From Halanaerobium saccharolyticum (GTDB lineage Bacteria > Bacillota > Halanaerobiia > Halanaerobiales > Halanaerobiaceae), in the NCBI RefSeq assembly GCF_003259895.1, contig NZ_QLME01000008.1:48019-112018 (forward strand): a stretch of 64,000 nucleotides of DNA, read 5' to 3'. Within the stretch, counting starts at the first letter, position 1; each line of letters begins with the position of its first letter. The position numbers were made by a program, and so were the translations under genes. This document shows, piece by piece, positions 27,809 to 36,728 of the stretch. The notes below the pieces were generated by a model. That model saw only the letters and a list, made by a program, of their open reading frames with translations, was not told the DNA's origin and searched no databases.

Positions 27809-30064
27809 TTGTCAGTGCTCAGAAAACTTGCAACTATAATTTTAGTAACAATTATATTATCTTTAATTTTAACTAATAATGCAGCAGCTCAAAATACAAT
27901 TTATTTTAATGGTCAGGATATCACTTCTCAGATTGAGACTGTAAGTCGTGAGGGTGAGCTTCTTATCAGGGCAAGGGACCTGGCAGAACTTCTGGATGCT
28001 GATTTAACCTGGCGCCCCGCTTTGAAATCTCTGGAGATGGAATCTCAATCTGTTACAATTAAGATTATGGCCAACAGCCGCTATATTCAGATTGAAAATG
28101 ATGCAATCAGAACTGAAGCAGGTCTGCAGCTGGTTGATAATCAGGCCTATATTCCACTGGCGAAATCAATAGAAGCTTTTGGCTATTTATTAGAATATCA
28201 GCGGGATAATGAAGAATTATATATTTTCCAGCCGGAAACTACAATTAATAATGTTTCCTGGCAGGAGGATGGTAATCAATTACAGATAGAAATGGATGAG
28301 ATAACACCTTATAGAGTTTTACATAGTGAAGATGGCAGAGAGATAACAATAGAAATTGATAAGGCAGAGATTGACCAGGAGTTTAGTGATAACATTTCTA
28401 ATAACAATTATTATTTGAGGGTGGTAAATGTTCCCGATAGGGCTTTATTAAGACTGGTTATCAAGAGTAGAACTCCGATTCCATTCCAAATTGATGGAGG
28501 GGTTTATGAACATGAGGATTCGCTTGTGCTTAGCTTTTTGCCCCAGCTTAAAGATATCCGGCTTAACGAGGATAATCTTTTAAGTGTGGAGGCTACTGGA
28601 GAAATTCCTGATGCCAGAACTAAATATTTGTCGGAAAGCAGAAAAATGATTATTGACATACCTTCGGTAGTCATTGGAAATTTTGATCTGGATATTGAAG
28701 AACATCCCTTAATTAAGGATATTAAAGTAACCCAACATGATCTGGACCCTGTTATTTTACGAATAGAAGCCACAATGGCAAATGGAGATATATTTAAGCC
28801 TGTACAGCGGGAAAAAAGTAATTTATTGACCTTTAAACCCGGTCAGCGATCCGAAATTACAGACCTGGAATATGCAGCAGGCAGTTTTAGTTTCGCCTCT
28901 TCTTCTGCCTTAAATCCGGAGCTCTTTTTGCTGGAATCTCCTCCCAGACTGGTTATGAATCTCTATCATGTTAATCGAGGTAGTGGGATTCAGGATAAAA
29001 TTGAAGTTAATAATCCTCAGATTACGAGTCTGAGGACTGCAAGATTTGACGATCAGACAGTAAGGATTGTTGCTGATTTAGAGGAATTAACCGGCTATGA
29101 GTGGGTGGAAGAACAAAAAAATGGGCTTTATTATTATACTGTTAATTTAAAAAATAAATTTTCTGAAATTAAAACTGAGGATAATGCAGATTATCAGTAT
29201 CTGAATATCTTAATGGATTCCAGGGCTAATTATGAGGTCAAAAAATTTAATTATCCTCATCGAATTGTTGTGGACTTTAAAAATACTTTAAATAACCTGG
29301 ATGATTTTAGTAGAATTGAAAAAAGTTCATTAATTAAAGATATCAGGAGCAGTAATTATCAGCTGGAAGGTGAAGAAGTTACAAGGCTTGTTTTTGAATT
29401 AAATGATTATTACAGCCACCGGGTGGAGAGCTATCAGGATCAAAAAGGTATCAAGATCGCTCTGGCCAAAGAATATTTAAATCCGGAGATGAAAGCAGAA
29501 AAGATAGTAAAAAGTCAGCTGATAGTGATTGATGCTGGACATGGTGGTTTTGATCCGGGAGCAATTGGAGCAACTGGACTGGAAGAAAAAGTTTCCAATC
29601 TGGCTATTGCTAAAGCTACTGCTAAACAATTATCTAAAACAAATCATAAAGTTCTTTTAACTAGAGATTCTGATGAGTTTCATTCTTTACAGAATCGGGT
29701 GAAATATGCTAATGATCGGAAAGCTGATATATTTGTCAGTATTCATGCTAATTCTTTTAATAACCCCCAGACTGGTGGTGTAGAAACATATTATAACCAG
29801 CATGAGAGTAATCAGAATAGATTTTTAGCTGAAAAAATTCATGATAAGCTGGGACGAGGACTTAAAATTAATGATCGCGGAATTAAGGAAAGTAATTTTT
29901 ATGTAATTAAATACACTAAAATGCCTTCTGCTCTGGTAGAAGTTGCCTTTTTGAGTAATGCTGTGGAAGAAAATATGCTTAGAACAAAGAGCTTTCAGGA
30001 TCGGGCAGCAGCTCTGATAGCAGATGGAATACTTGATTATCTGGAAGAGAATGGAGGGGAGTAA
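27809..30064 (+). CDS. N-acetylmuramoyl-L-alanine amidase with AMIN domains
   Basis: The 751-residue secreted protein has a signal peptide, a copper-amine-oxidase-like N domain (about residues 30-115), several AMIN-type segments (about 130-540) and a C-terminal Amidase_3 domain from about residue 570. The zinc ligands lie in VIDAGHGGFDPGA, TGLEEK and FVSIHANSF, and the catalytic glutamate in SALVEVAFLSN. It cleaves the peptide stem from the glycan of peptidoglycan. A TTG start at 27809 follows AAGGAGGGG. A GerMN protein and murI follow, so the cluster is about cell-wall metabolism. Confidence 0.93.
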   Translation: MSVLRKLATIILVTIILSLILTNNAAAQNTIYFNGQDITSQIETVSREGELLIRARDLAELLDADLTWRPALKSLEMESQSVTIKIMANSRYIQIENDAIRTEAGLQLVDNQAYIPLAKSIEAFGYLLEYQRDNEELYIFQPETTINNVSWQEDGNQLQIEMDEITPYRVLHSEDGREITIEIDKAEIDQEFSDNISNNNYYLRVVNVPDRALLRLVIKSRTPIPFQIDGGVYEHEDSLVLSFLPQLKDIRLNEDNLLSVEATGEIPDARTKYLSESRKMIIDIPSVVIGNFDLDIEEHPLIKDIKVTQHDLDPVILRIEATMANGDIFKPVQREKSNLLTFKPGQRSEITDLEYAAGSFSFASSSALNPELFLLESPPRLVMNLYHVNRGSGIQDKIEVNNPQITSLRTARFDDQTVRIVADLEELTGYEWVEEQKNGLYYYTVNLKNKFSEIKTEDNADYQYLNILMDSRANYEVKKFNYPHRIVVDFKNTLNNLDDFSRIEKSSLIKDIRSSNYQLEGEEVTRLVFELNDYYSHRVESYQDQKGIKIALAKEYLNPEMKAEKIVKSQLIVIDAGHGGFDPGAIGATGLEEKVSNLAIAKATAKQLSKTNHKVLLTRDSDEFHSLQNRVKYANDRKADIFVSIHANSFNNPQTGGVETYYNQHESNQNRFLAEKIHDKLGRGLKINDRGIKESNFYVIKYTKMPSALVEVAFLSNAVEENMLRTKSFQDRAAALIADGILDYLEENGGE

Positions 30065-30065
30065 A

Positions 30066-30605
30066 ATGGCTGCAGAAAAGAAAAAATTAAGCTCTGATCG
30101 AAAAAGAAAATTGCTTCTAATTTTGAGAATTTTAATTCTGACCGGGGCTGTAGTATATCTCCTTTTTCTCTTTTATAATAATTATCTTTTAGAAGATAAA
30201 TTGCAGGTTTATTTTGCCACTGCTGATGCCAGTCATCTGAGGGCAGAGAGTAGAGAGCTTGATCAAGAAAGTGATATCTATCTTCAACTTTTCGAGGAGC
30301 TTAAAGCTGGCCCGGAAAGTGATGATTTAGCAGAAACAATTCCAGAAGGAAGTAAATTGCTCAATTACCAGCTTGATAATCAGCTATTAAGCTTAAATTT
30401 TAATCAGGCCCTGAAAAATAATCACTGGGGAGGAAGTACTGGCGAAAGATTGACAGTTTATTCTATTGTAAATTCTTACACATCTCTGTCTGAAGTCGAA
30501 AGTGTAAAAATACTGCTGGAGGGAGAAGAGGTTGAAAGTCTGGTTGGTCATCTTGACTTAAGCCGTCCCTTGATGTACAATCAAAAACTGACTGAGGGGA
30601 GTTAA
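30066..30605 (+). CDS. GerMN-domain membrane-anchored protein
   Basis: The 179-residue protein has one N-terminal membrane span (about residues 20-36) and a GerMN domain (about 45-170) with LFEELKAGPESDDLAETIPEG, YSIVNSYTSLSEVESVKILL and the LDLSRPL end. GerMN domains were named from the Bacillus germination and sporulation protein GerM, and also occur with amidases in non-sporulating bacteria. The ATG at 30066 follows GGAGGGGAG, one base after the amidase stop. It likely assists the amidase in wall turnover. Confidence 0.85.
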   Translation: MAAEKKKLSSDRKRKLLLILRILILTGAVVYLLFLFYNNYLLEDKLQVYFATADASHLRAESRELDQESDIYLQLFEELKAGPESDDLAETIPEGSKLLNYQLDNQLLSLNFNQALKNNHWGGSTGERLTVYSIVNSYTSLSEVESVKILLEGEEVESLVGHLDLSRPLMYNQKLTEGS

Positions 30606-30626
30606 TTATAGAGATAGGAGTTGGTT

Positions 30627-31481
30627 TTGTTGGAAGAATCAAGTAGGGCAATAGGACTATTAGATTCAGGTGTTGGGGGCCTGACAGTTGCTCGCGAAAT
30701 TTTCAAACTGCTGCCAAAAGAAGATATTATATATTATGGTGATACTCTGCATCTTCCCTATGGACCAAAAGATTTAAACTTAGTCAGGGAATATGTGGAA
30801 AAAATAATAAGGTATTTAATTAGCAAAAAAAATGTTAAAGCAGTTGTGATAGCCTGTAATACTGCTACTTCTGCAGCCCTGGATCATGTCCAGAAAAAAT
30901 TTGAGATACCTATCTTCGGCATGATTAAAAGTGCTGCCGCTAAAGCAGTTGAGATAAGCTCCAGACAAAAAATAGCAGTAATTGGGACAGAAGGTACTGT
31001 TAATAGTTTTGCCTATCAAAATGCAATTTTAAAATTAAATAACAGAGCTGAACTTTATGCTGAGGCCTGCCCAAAATTTGTAGATTTAGTCGAGCAGGGA
31101 AAATTTGATGGGGCAGCAGTAGAAAAAACTGCCCGCAATTATCTGTTACCTTTAATTGAAGCTGAGGTCGATTCTTTGATCCTGGGCTGTACTCATTTTC
31201 CTTATTTAAGTCCTTTATTAGCTAAAATAATGGGGACTAAGGTTACATTAATCAATCCTGCTCACGAAATGGCTGTTGAAGTGCGAGATAAACTAACAGA
31301 AATAGATCTGCTTAAAAAATCACCTGCTGAACAACCCGAGCATAGATTTATAGTAAGTGATCGTTCCAGAATCTCACGCAGATTTTTGGAGCATGGCCGA
31401 AAATTTTTAGGTTTAGAAGCTTTAAATTTCAAAGAAGAAAATATATTTAGTAAAGAATACAACTGGGAGGAAAGTATATAA
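30627..31481 (+). CDS. murI: Glutamate racemase
   Basis: The protein (284 residues) starts at one of two adjacent TTGs (30627 or 30630), 6-9 bases after AGGAG. It has [16 protein letters not shown] at the N-terminus and the two catalytic cysteines in [12 protein letters not shown] and [10 protein letters not shown]. It makes D-glutamate for peptidoglycan. It lies in a gene order (amidase-gerMN-murI-rph-rdgB) that is common in Firmicutes and overlaps rph by one base (TAATG). Confidence 0.95.
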   Translation: MLEESSRAIGLLDSGVGGLTVAREIFKLLPKEDIIYYGDTLHLPYGPKDLNLVREYVEKIIRYLISKKNVKAVVIACNTATSAALDHVQKKFEIPIFGMIKSAAAKAVEISSRQKIAVIGTEGTVNSFAYQNAILKLNNRAELYAEACPKFVDLVEQGKFDGAAVEKTARNYLLPLIEAEVDSLILGCTHFPYLSPLLAKIMGTKVTLINPAHEMAVEVRDKLTEIDLLKKSPAEQPEHRFIVSDRSRISRRFLEHGRKFLGLEALNFKEENIFSKEYNWEESI

Positions 31482-32200
31482 TGCGTACAGATGGAAGAAA
31501 AGTTAATCAATTAAGAGATGTAGAAATAACAAGGAATTACACTAAGTATGCTGAGGGTTCTGTTTTAGTTGAGACCGGTGATACTATGGTTTTATGTAAT
31601 GTGTCTATAGAAGATAGTGTTCCTTATTTTTTAAGAGGTCAGAACAAGGGCTGGTTGACAGCAGAATACTCTTTATTACCGAGAGCAACTCAGGATAGGA
31701 ATATTAGAGAAGCTGCAAAACGTAAATTAAGCGGCAGAACTCAGGAAATTCAGCGTTTGATTGGCAGAAGTTTAAGAGCAATTATTGACCTGGATAAAAT
31801 GGGAGAAAGAACAATTTGGGTTGACTGTGATGTTCTTCAAGCTGATGGAGGTACCAGAACTGCTTCAATTACCGGTGCCTATGTTGCTTTAGTGGATGCA
31901 ATAAATTTTATGATGGATGAAGGGAAATTAAGCGAAAATCCTCTAAATGGATTTATGGCTGCAACAAGTGTAGGCATCGTTGAGGGGACTCCGATGCTTG
32001 ACTTATGTTATGAAGAGGACTTTAAAGCTCAGGTTGATATGAATATTGCAATGACCGAGGCTGGAGAAATTATAGAGATTCAGGGTACTGCAGAAGAACA
32101 TCCTTTTAGTAGAGATGAGTTAGATCAACTATATGATCTGGCAGAAAAGGGGATTCTGGAACTTATAGAAGAACAGAAACTGGCCCTGGTTGGTAATTAA
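31481..32200 (+). CDS. rph: Ribonuclease PH
   Basis: The 239-residue protein contains [31 protein letters not shown], the arginine-rich phosphate site [16 protein letters not shown] and [18 protein letters not shown]. RNase PH trims tRNA 3' ends using phosphate. It starts by overlapping the murI stop and is followed closely by the XTP pyrophosphatase gene, a common pairing. Confidence 0.97.
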   Translation: MRTDGRKVNQLRDVEITRNYTKYAEGSVLVETGDTMVLCNVSIEDSVPYFLRGQNKGWLTAEYSLLPRATQDRNIREAAKRKLSGRTQEIQRLIGRSLRAIIDLDKMGERTIWVDCDVLQADGGTRTASITGAYVALVDAINFMMDEGKLSENPLNGFMAATSVGIVEGTPMLDLCYEEDFKAQVDMNIAMTEAGEIIEIQGTAEEHPFSRDELDQLYDLAEKGILELIEEQKLALVGN

Positions 32201-32201
32201 A

Positions 32202-32801
32202 ATGAAAAAAATTGTTATTGGAAGTGGAAATCAGCATAAAATAGAAGAGATTAAAGCTTTTTTTTCAGATTTAGAATTTAAATTTGAAGGACTGGATCCA
32301 GAATTAGAACTGCCGGAAGTTATAGAAGATGGAAAAAGCTATCAAGAGAATGCATTAAAAAAAGCCAGACAGCGGGCTGAAGAATTAAACGAGATTGTAC
32401 TTGCTGATGACTCCGGGCTTTCAGTTGACTATCTGGATGGAGCACCTGGAATTTATTCTGCCCGTTTTGGTGGAGATGATTTAAATGACCAAGAAAAATA
32501 CTTAAAAGTATTGAAACTTTTAGAAGGGCAGCCGAGGGCAAATAGAAAAGCGGCCTTTATTTCAGTAATTGCTCTTGTAGATCCTTTTCGAAATATAGAA
32601 ATTACTGTTAAGGGTAAATGCGAAGGCGTTATTGCCGAAGAACCTGCAGGAGAAAATGGATTTGGCTATGATCCAATATTTTATCTGCCTGAATATGATA
32701 AAACAATGGCCCAACTTAGCCAGTCAGAAAAGAATAAAATTAGTCATCGAGGTCGCGCTCTTCAGAAAATGAAAATCAGACTAAAAGAGAGTTATAACTA
32801 G
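32202..32801 (+). CDS. rdgB: XTP/dITP diphosphatase (RdgB/HAM1)
   Basis: The 199-residue protein contains GSGNQHKIEEIKAFF, VLADDSGLSVDYLDGAPGI and the later GENGFGYDPIFYLPE and SHRGRALQK motifs of the Ham1/RdgB family. It hydrolyses inosine and xanthosine triphosphates to keep them out of DNA and RNA. The ATG at 32202 follows the rph stop by one base; an upstream TTG at 32190 lies inside rph and is not used. Confidence 0.96.
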   Translation: MKKIVIGSGNQHKIEEIKAFFSDLEFKFEGLDPELELPEVIEDGKSYQENALKKARQRAEELNEIVLADDSGLSVDYLDGAPGIYSARFGGDDLNDQEKYLKVLKLLEGQPRANRKAAFISVIALVDPFRNIEITVKGKCEGVIAEEPAGENGFGYDPIFYLPEYDKTMAQLSQSEKNKISHRGRALQKMKIRLKESYN

Positions 32802-32841
32802 AAAATTAAAGTATCAACTATTTAATTTGCTCTAAAGTCAT

Positions 32842-32881
32842 GTAAATGCCGTTTTCTTTTTTGACCGAAAGCGGCATTTAC
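32842..32881 (+). terminator. Hairpin after rdgB
   Basis: GTAAATGCCGTTTTC pairs with GAAAGCGGCATTTAC (one G-U pair) over a 10-base loop. It is a stable 15-bp stem but has no T run after it, so it may end the amidase-rdgB transcript less efficiently or stabilise its 3' end. Confidence 0.5.
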
Positions 32882-32941
32882 TATATACTATTAATTGTCG
32901 CCGCGAAAAAAGTTATTGTTTTTTTGGGGCACAAAACACGT

Positions 32942-33018
32942 CGGAGCGTGGCGCAGTTTGGTAGCGCACCTGCTTTGGGAGCAGGGGGTCGAAGGTTCAA
33001 ATCCTTTCGCTCCGACCA
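32942..33018 (+). tRNA. trnP: tRNA-Pro (UGG)
   Basis: A 77-base cloverleaf with CGGAGCG pairing with CGCTCCG, anticodon loop TTTGGGA (anticodon TGG), T-arm GGTTCAAATCC and an encoded CCA. It is the first of four closely spaced tRNA genes. Confidence 0.95.
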
Positions 33019-33042
33019 TTTTAAATTATAGCAAATTTTTGA

Positions 33043-33119
<77 letters not shown>

Positions 33120-33126
33120 TTTTATT

Positions 33127-33204
33127 GCGCCCGTAGCTCAGCCCGGATAGAGCAACGGACTTCTAATCCGTAGGCCACAGGTTCGAATCCTGTCGGGCGC
33201 GCCA
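33127..33204 (+). tRNA. trnR: tRNA-Arg (UCU)
   Basis: A 78-base cloverleaf with GCGCCCG/CGGGCGC acceptor, anticodon loop CTTCTAA (anticodon TCT), T-loop TTCGAAT and encoded CCA. Confidence 0.95.
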
Positions 33205-33230
33205 TTTAAAACTCGACAACAATCTAATAT

Positions 33231-33308
33231 GGTGGATGTAGCTCAGTTGGCTAGAGCGCAGGATTGTGGCTCCTGAGGCCGTGGGTTCAAGCCCCATCAT
33301 CCACCCCA
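33231..33308 (+). tRNA. trnH: tRNA-His (GUG)
   Basis: A cloverleaf with GTGGATG/CATCCAC acceptor, anticodon loop TTGTGGC (anticodon GTG), discriminator C and encoded CCA. The G at 33231 is the extra G(-1) typical of tRNA-His. Confidence 0.95.
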
Positions 33309-33312
33309 TTTA

Positions 33313-33339
33313 ATACATCTATTTAGGATGTATTTTTTT
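33313..33339 (+). terminator. Terminator of the tRNA cluster
   Basis: ATACATC (33313-33319) pairs with GATGTAT (33327-33333), followed by six to seven T residues. Confidence 0.8.
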
Positions 33340-33348
33340 ATGCCTAAA

Positions 33349-33386
33349 TTTAATTTTGTAGCCATTTTGCAGCCGTTTTTTCTATT
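33349..33386 (-). pseudogene. Fossil 3' end of a tyrosine integrase next to tRNA-His
   Basis: On the minus strand this stretch reads EKTAAKWLQN and a TAA stop, resembling the C-terminal AWLQNGYK of the integrase at 48.5 kb; the DNA shares the repeated TAGCCATTTTG unit. It lies 40 bases after tRNA-His, where an integrase gene would end if an element had once inserted there. The fragment is short, so the reading is tentative. Confidence 0.3.
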
Positions 33387-33400
33387 TGTTATTCATAATC

Positions 33401-33430
33401 TTGACTAATAACTTTTAAAGAGGATATAAT
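33401..33430 (+). promoter_or_regulatory. Promoter upstream of the EAL protein gene
   Basis: TTGACT (33401-33406) and TATAAT (33425-33430) are 18 bases apart, about 100 bases before the ATG at 33531. Confidence 0.6.
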
Positions 33431-33530
33431 TAACTTAAGTACAGATATTATAGAAGCTTATTATTTTGATTAGTGACTTAGATTTTAACTGAAATATTTT
33501 GCCTAGATTGAAAATTTAGGAGAGATAAAG

Positions 33531-35078
33531 ATGAAAAGAAAATCTCGGCCGATTAAAAACATTGTGCTGTCTTACTTTATTTTTGGTATACTCTGGATTC
33601 TGTTTTCTGATACGCTGGCGGGATATATGATTAATGATCTGAATTATTATCAGAGTTTTCAATCTATTAAAGGGATTATATTTATAGCTGTTACAGGTAT
33701 TTTTTTGTACTTTCTTCTAAAAACTAATTTAAAAGAAATCACAGAAAAAGAACAAGAGCTCTATCAACAGGCTTATTTTGATAATTTGACTTCGCTGCCC
33801 AATAAGAGATCTCTTTATCAGGATTTATCCAGTAAAATTGAACACAGCCAAAATAATAGAGTCCAGTTCTCTTTTGCCATATTTTATCTTGATCTAAGTA
33901 ATATTGATAATTTAACTGAGATCAGGGGATATACCCAGGGTAGTGATCTAATTAAAAAAATAGCTAAAATTTTAAAAAATGATATTTGTAATGACCAGGA
34001 TTGTAAACTTTACAGTTATAATTATAATAAATTTATTTTAGTCTACAATAATCCAGGCAAAAATATTGTTTACCAGGAAGAAGCTAATAAAATCACTGAC
34101 ATAATTAATAATCTCTGGAATAGGGGCGAGATCGACTATTATATTGATTTAAAAATAGGTGTTTCCACTTATCCCGATTCAGGTAGGGATGTTGAAACAT
34201 TAATTTCTGCAGCTCAGTTGGCGGCAAGTAAATGTGATACAGAAAATAAAGAATTTCAGATTTATAACCACTATATGTTTCTGGATAAGCTGGAATTAGA
34301 AAATTTAAAAAGAGATTTAAGAACAGCAATTAAAAAAGAAGAATTTGAGTTATATTATCAACCTAAACTGCGCTGTTCTGATCATAAAATCTGTGGACTG
34401 GAAGCTTTAATCCGCTGGCAGCACCCAGATAGAGGTATGGTATCTCCCTACAAATTTATTAAACTTGCTGAAGAAACAGGTTTGATTATAGAAATCGGTG
34501 ACTGGGTTCTAGAACAGGCTTTTAAGCAGCTTTTAAAATGGCAGCAGAAATATGAAGATCAAATCAGTCTTTCTGTTAACCTCTCACCACTGGAACTTTA
34601 TGATGAGCATAAGATAAAAAAGATAAAAAAACTTCAGCAGCAGTATCAAATAAATAAAGATTTATTGGAATTCGAAATAACTGAAAATGTACTGCTGGAC
34701 AACAGAGGCGATCCACTTCAGATACTTAAACAGCTAAAAAGGCTCGGTTTTTCAATTGCTCTTGATGATTTTGGAATCGGATATTCTTCTTTTAGTTATT
34801 TAAGCAGGCTCCCAATTGATACTCTTAAGATCGATAAATCATTTATTGATCAATTAAATGATCAGAAAAATATGATTTTAATTGATTCTATTATTAATTT
34901 ATCACATAAAATGAAGCTGGAGGTAATTGCGGAAGGAATTGAAACTGCTGATCAGCTAAAAACAATGAGTGATCTAAATTGTGATCAGATTCAGGGCTAT
35001 TATTTTTATAGACCCCTTCCCTTATCTGAGCTTAAAGTAATTTTAGCGGAAGAATTTAAGACAACTGAAACGAGTTAA
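33531..35078 (+). CDS. Membrane protein with degenerate GGDEF and intact EAL domain (c-di-GMP phosphodiesterase)
   Basis: The 515-residue protein has two N-terminal spans (about residues 10-32 and 45-63), a GGDEF-like domain (about 80-245) and an EAL domain (about 255-505). The GGDEF signature is replaced by YNYNKF, so it should not make c-di-GMP. The EAL domain keeps EALIRW, VNLSP, EITENVLLD, ALDDFGIGYSS, LKIDKSFI, EGIET and QGYYF, so phosphodiesterase activity is expected. The degenerate domain may bind GTP as a sensor. GGAG precedes the ATG. It is a single-gene unit. Confidence 0.9.
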   Translation: MKRKSRPIKNIVLSYFIFGILWILFSDTLAGYMINDLNYYQSFQSIKGIIFIAVTGIFLYFLLKTNLKEITEKEQELYQQAYFDNLTSLPNKRSLYQDLSSKIEHSQNNRVQFSFAIFYLDLSNIDNLTEIRGYTQGSDLIKKIAKILKNDICNDQDCKLYSYNYNKFILVYNNPGKNIVYQEEANKITDIINNLWNRGEIDYYIDLKIGVSTYPDSGRDVETLISAAQLAASKCDTENKEFQIYNHYMFLDKLELENLKRDLRTAIKKEEFELYYQPKLRCSDHKICGLEALIRWQHPDRGMVSPYKFIKLAEETGLIIEIGDWVLEQAFKQLLKWQQKYEDQISLSVNLSPLELYDEHKIKKIKKLQQQYQINKDLLEFEITENVLLDNRGDPLQILKQLKRLGFSIALDDFGIGYSSFSYLSRLPIDTLKIDKSFIDQLNDQKNMILIDSIINLSHKMKLEVIAEGIETADQLKTMSDLNCDQIQGYYFYRPLPLSELKVILAEEFKTTETS

Positions 35079-35135
35079 TCTCGGTCTGGATAAATTATCT
35101 TATCACCATTTCTTTAATTTCTTAAAAAGTTATGC

Positions 35136-35169
35136 TATAATATATTCACTCTATACTGACTAAAAGTCA
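35136..35169 (+). promoter_or_regulatory. -10 box and palindromic operator candidate upstream of the TetR gene
   Basis: TATAAT (35136-35141) has no clear -35 box. The perfect palindrome TGACT-AAA-AGTCA (35157-35169) follows it by 15 bases, at about +10 of the predicted transcript, a position suited to autorepression by the TetR protein encoded next. Confidence 0.4.
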
Positions 35170-35193
35170 AAAAACAAGTGGGGGTAACCAAGA

Positions 35194-35829
35194 GTGACTA
35201 AGCAAACAAAAAAATCGCTTAAGAGGCGTACTACAATTTTAAATGAAGCAGAAAAATTATTTATAGAAGAAGGCTTTGAGAAGACAACTGTTAAGGATAT
35301 TGCACAAAAAGCTGGTGTTGCTAAAGGAACATTTTACTATTATTTTGATACCAAAGAAGATATTATTTCATCTCTGCTGGAAAAAAGATATATAAAGACT
35401 GAAAAAAAAGCAAAGCATGTTTTACAAAGTACGGAAATGAGTTCTTTAGAAAAATTAGAAAAAGTAATTTTGAGACTTATTTTTAGCAGAAGAGGTAACT
35501 TTAAAGTTTACGAATTTTTTAAGATTGATGAAAATGCTAAGTTTATGAAAGAAAGAAACAAGGAATTCTGGAATAAATTTATGCCTATTTTTACTGCTAT
35601 AGTCGAAGAGGGTGTAGAAAGAGGAGAGTTTGAAACTGATTATCCGGAAGAAGTAACAGAAATTCTATTTATGGGAATTGATAATTTTCTGCATCGACAC
35701 TATGCTAAATTTACAACAGAGGAAATGTATATAGATAAATTTGCTGCTGTGGAGGAATTATTAAACAGAGCTCTCAACTTAAAGCAAAGAAAAATTGATT
35801 TGTCTTTAATGAAACCCGAAAAATCATAA
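35194..35829 (+). CDS. TetR/AcrR-family regulator
   Basis: The 211-residue protein has an N-terminal TetR helix-turn-helix: ILNEAEKLFIEEGFEKTTVK then DIAQKAGVAKGTFYYYFDTK (about residues 12-55). The C-terminal ligand domain is not recognisable by sequence. A GTG start at 35194 follows GGGGGT. The gene downstream encodes a DUF1232 membrane protein 71 bases away and could be its target. A palindrome in the leader may be its operator. Confidence 0.88.
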   Translation: MTKQTKKSLKRRTTILNEAEKLFIEEGFEKTTVKDIAQKAGVAKGTFYYYFDTKEDIISSLLEKRYIKTEKKAKHVLQSTEMSSLEKLEKVILRLIFSRRGNFKVYEFFKIDENAKFMKERNKEFWNKFMPIFTAIVEEGVERGEFETDYPEEVTEILFMGIDNFLHRHYAKFTTEEMYIDKFAAVEELLNRALNLKQRKIDLSLMKPEKS

Positions 35830-35900
35830 AGGATTTAAATTAACAATAATAAAGAAGCTTTAGTTTCTTGGTTAATATCATTAATAATGGTGGTGAAAAT

Positions 35901-36314
35901 ATGAAAAAAGATTTTAATGATAATGAACTGCTGGCTTTTCTGGGTAGACTGGCAAACAAATGGGGAACCGGACATCAAAGTGTAAGTAAAATTCTGGATA
36001 AGACTCGGAACTTTATTGAAACAAAAGATTATAAACTTCCATTTATTGATAAAGTAACTGAACTGCTGGAGATGTTGAGTGAATACTCAAAAGGAAATTT
36101 TAAATTAAATGATGCAGCAGTGGGGTGGATTGTAGCAACTCTGGCCTATCTAATTTTACCAACCGATTTAATCCCTGATTTTTTGCCGGGGGTTGGTTTT
36201 ACTGATGATGCAGCAGCTTTTATTCTGGCGTTTAGACAGCTTTCTCAGGAACTTGAACATTTCCGTAAGTGGAAAGAATTAGAGTCAGAAACTATAGATA
36301 TTGAAGCTGAATAA
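35901..36314 (+). CDS. DUF1232 (YkvA-like) membrane protein
   Basis: The 137-residue protein carries the DUF1232 signature in its C-terminal half: VATLAYLILPTDLIPDFLPG followed by VGFTDDAAAFILAF. The PTDLIPDFxP loop between two hydrophobic helices is characteristic. The family's function is unknown. The ATG at 35901 follows GGTGGTG. It probably shares a transcript with the TetR gene. Confidence 0.85.
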   Translation: MKKDFNDNELLAFLGRLANKWGTGHQSVSKILDKTRNFIETKDYKLPFIDKVTELLEMLSEYSKGNFKLNDAAVGWIVATLAYLILPTDLIPDFLPGVGFTDDAAAFILAFRQLSQELEHFRKWKELESETIDIEAE

Positions 36315-36441
36315 ATTAATTTTAAAAATTACTGGATATTTTCTTTAATCTATTATATAATTGAAAAGATGAAAATTTTGCTGCAGGGATTAACTTTTAT
36401 CAATAAAAATCAAAGATAATTTGATAATTGATAAAAAATCC

Positions 36442-36470
36442 TTGACAAGAGCAAAAAGCTATGCTACCAT
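36442..36470 (+). promoter_or_regulatory. Promoter of tRNA-Leu
   Basis: TTGACA (36442-36447) and TACCAT (36465-36470) are 17 bases apart, 60 bases before the tRNA. Confidence 0.6.
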
Positions 36471-36530
36471 TATATGTGCTTTTTGTGAAAAAGAAAAAAC
36501 AAATTTTCACTCACAGCATTATTTACTATG

Positions 36531-36615
36531 CGAAAGTGGCGGAATTGGCAGACGCGCTAGATTTAGGATCTAGTGGGCAATCCCCGTGTGGGTTCGAGTC
36601 CCACCTTTCGCACCA
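36531..36615 (+). tRNA. trnL: tRNA-Leu (UAG)
   Basis: An 85-base class II tRNA with GCGAAAG/CTTTCGC acceptor, anticodon loop TTTAGGA (anticodon TAG), a long variable arm (TGGGCAATCCCCGTG region), T-loop GGTTCGAGTCC and encoded CCA. Confidence 0.95.
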
Positions 36616-36636
36616 TTTAATAATTCTGTCATTGAC

Positions 36637-36666
36637 CCCCGATATTGGCCCGGTGCCAGATCGGGG
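36637..36666 (+). terminator. Hairpin after tRNA-Leu
   Basis: CCCCGAT (36637-36643) pairs with ATCGGGG (36660-36666), with an inner TGGC/GCCA stem. No strong T run follows, so it is a likely but not proven terminator. Confidence 0.5.
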
Positions 36667-36728
36667 ATTATTAACATATAGAGAGTTTTTAAAAAGTTTT
36701 ATTTAAATATCAGTTAGGAGGAATATTA

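Noticed and set aside
32846..33031. 61-residue frame across tRNA-Pro
   Set aside because: It reads through a hairpin and the tRNA gene; not a protein gene.
36461..36706. 81-residue frame across tRNA-Leu
   Set aside because: It translates the tRNA itself and the hairpin after it; no ribosome site.
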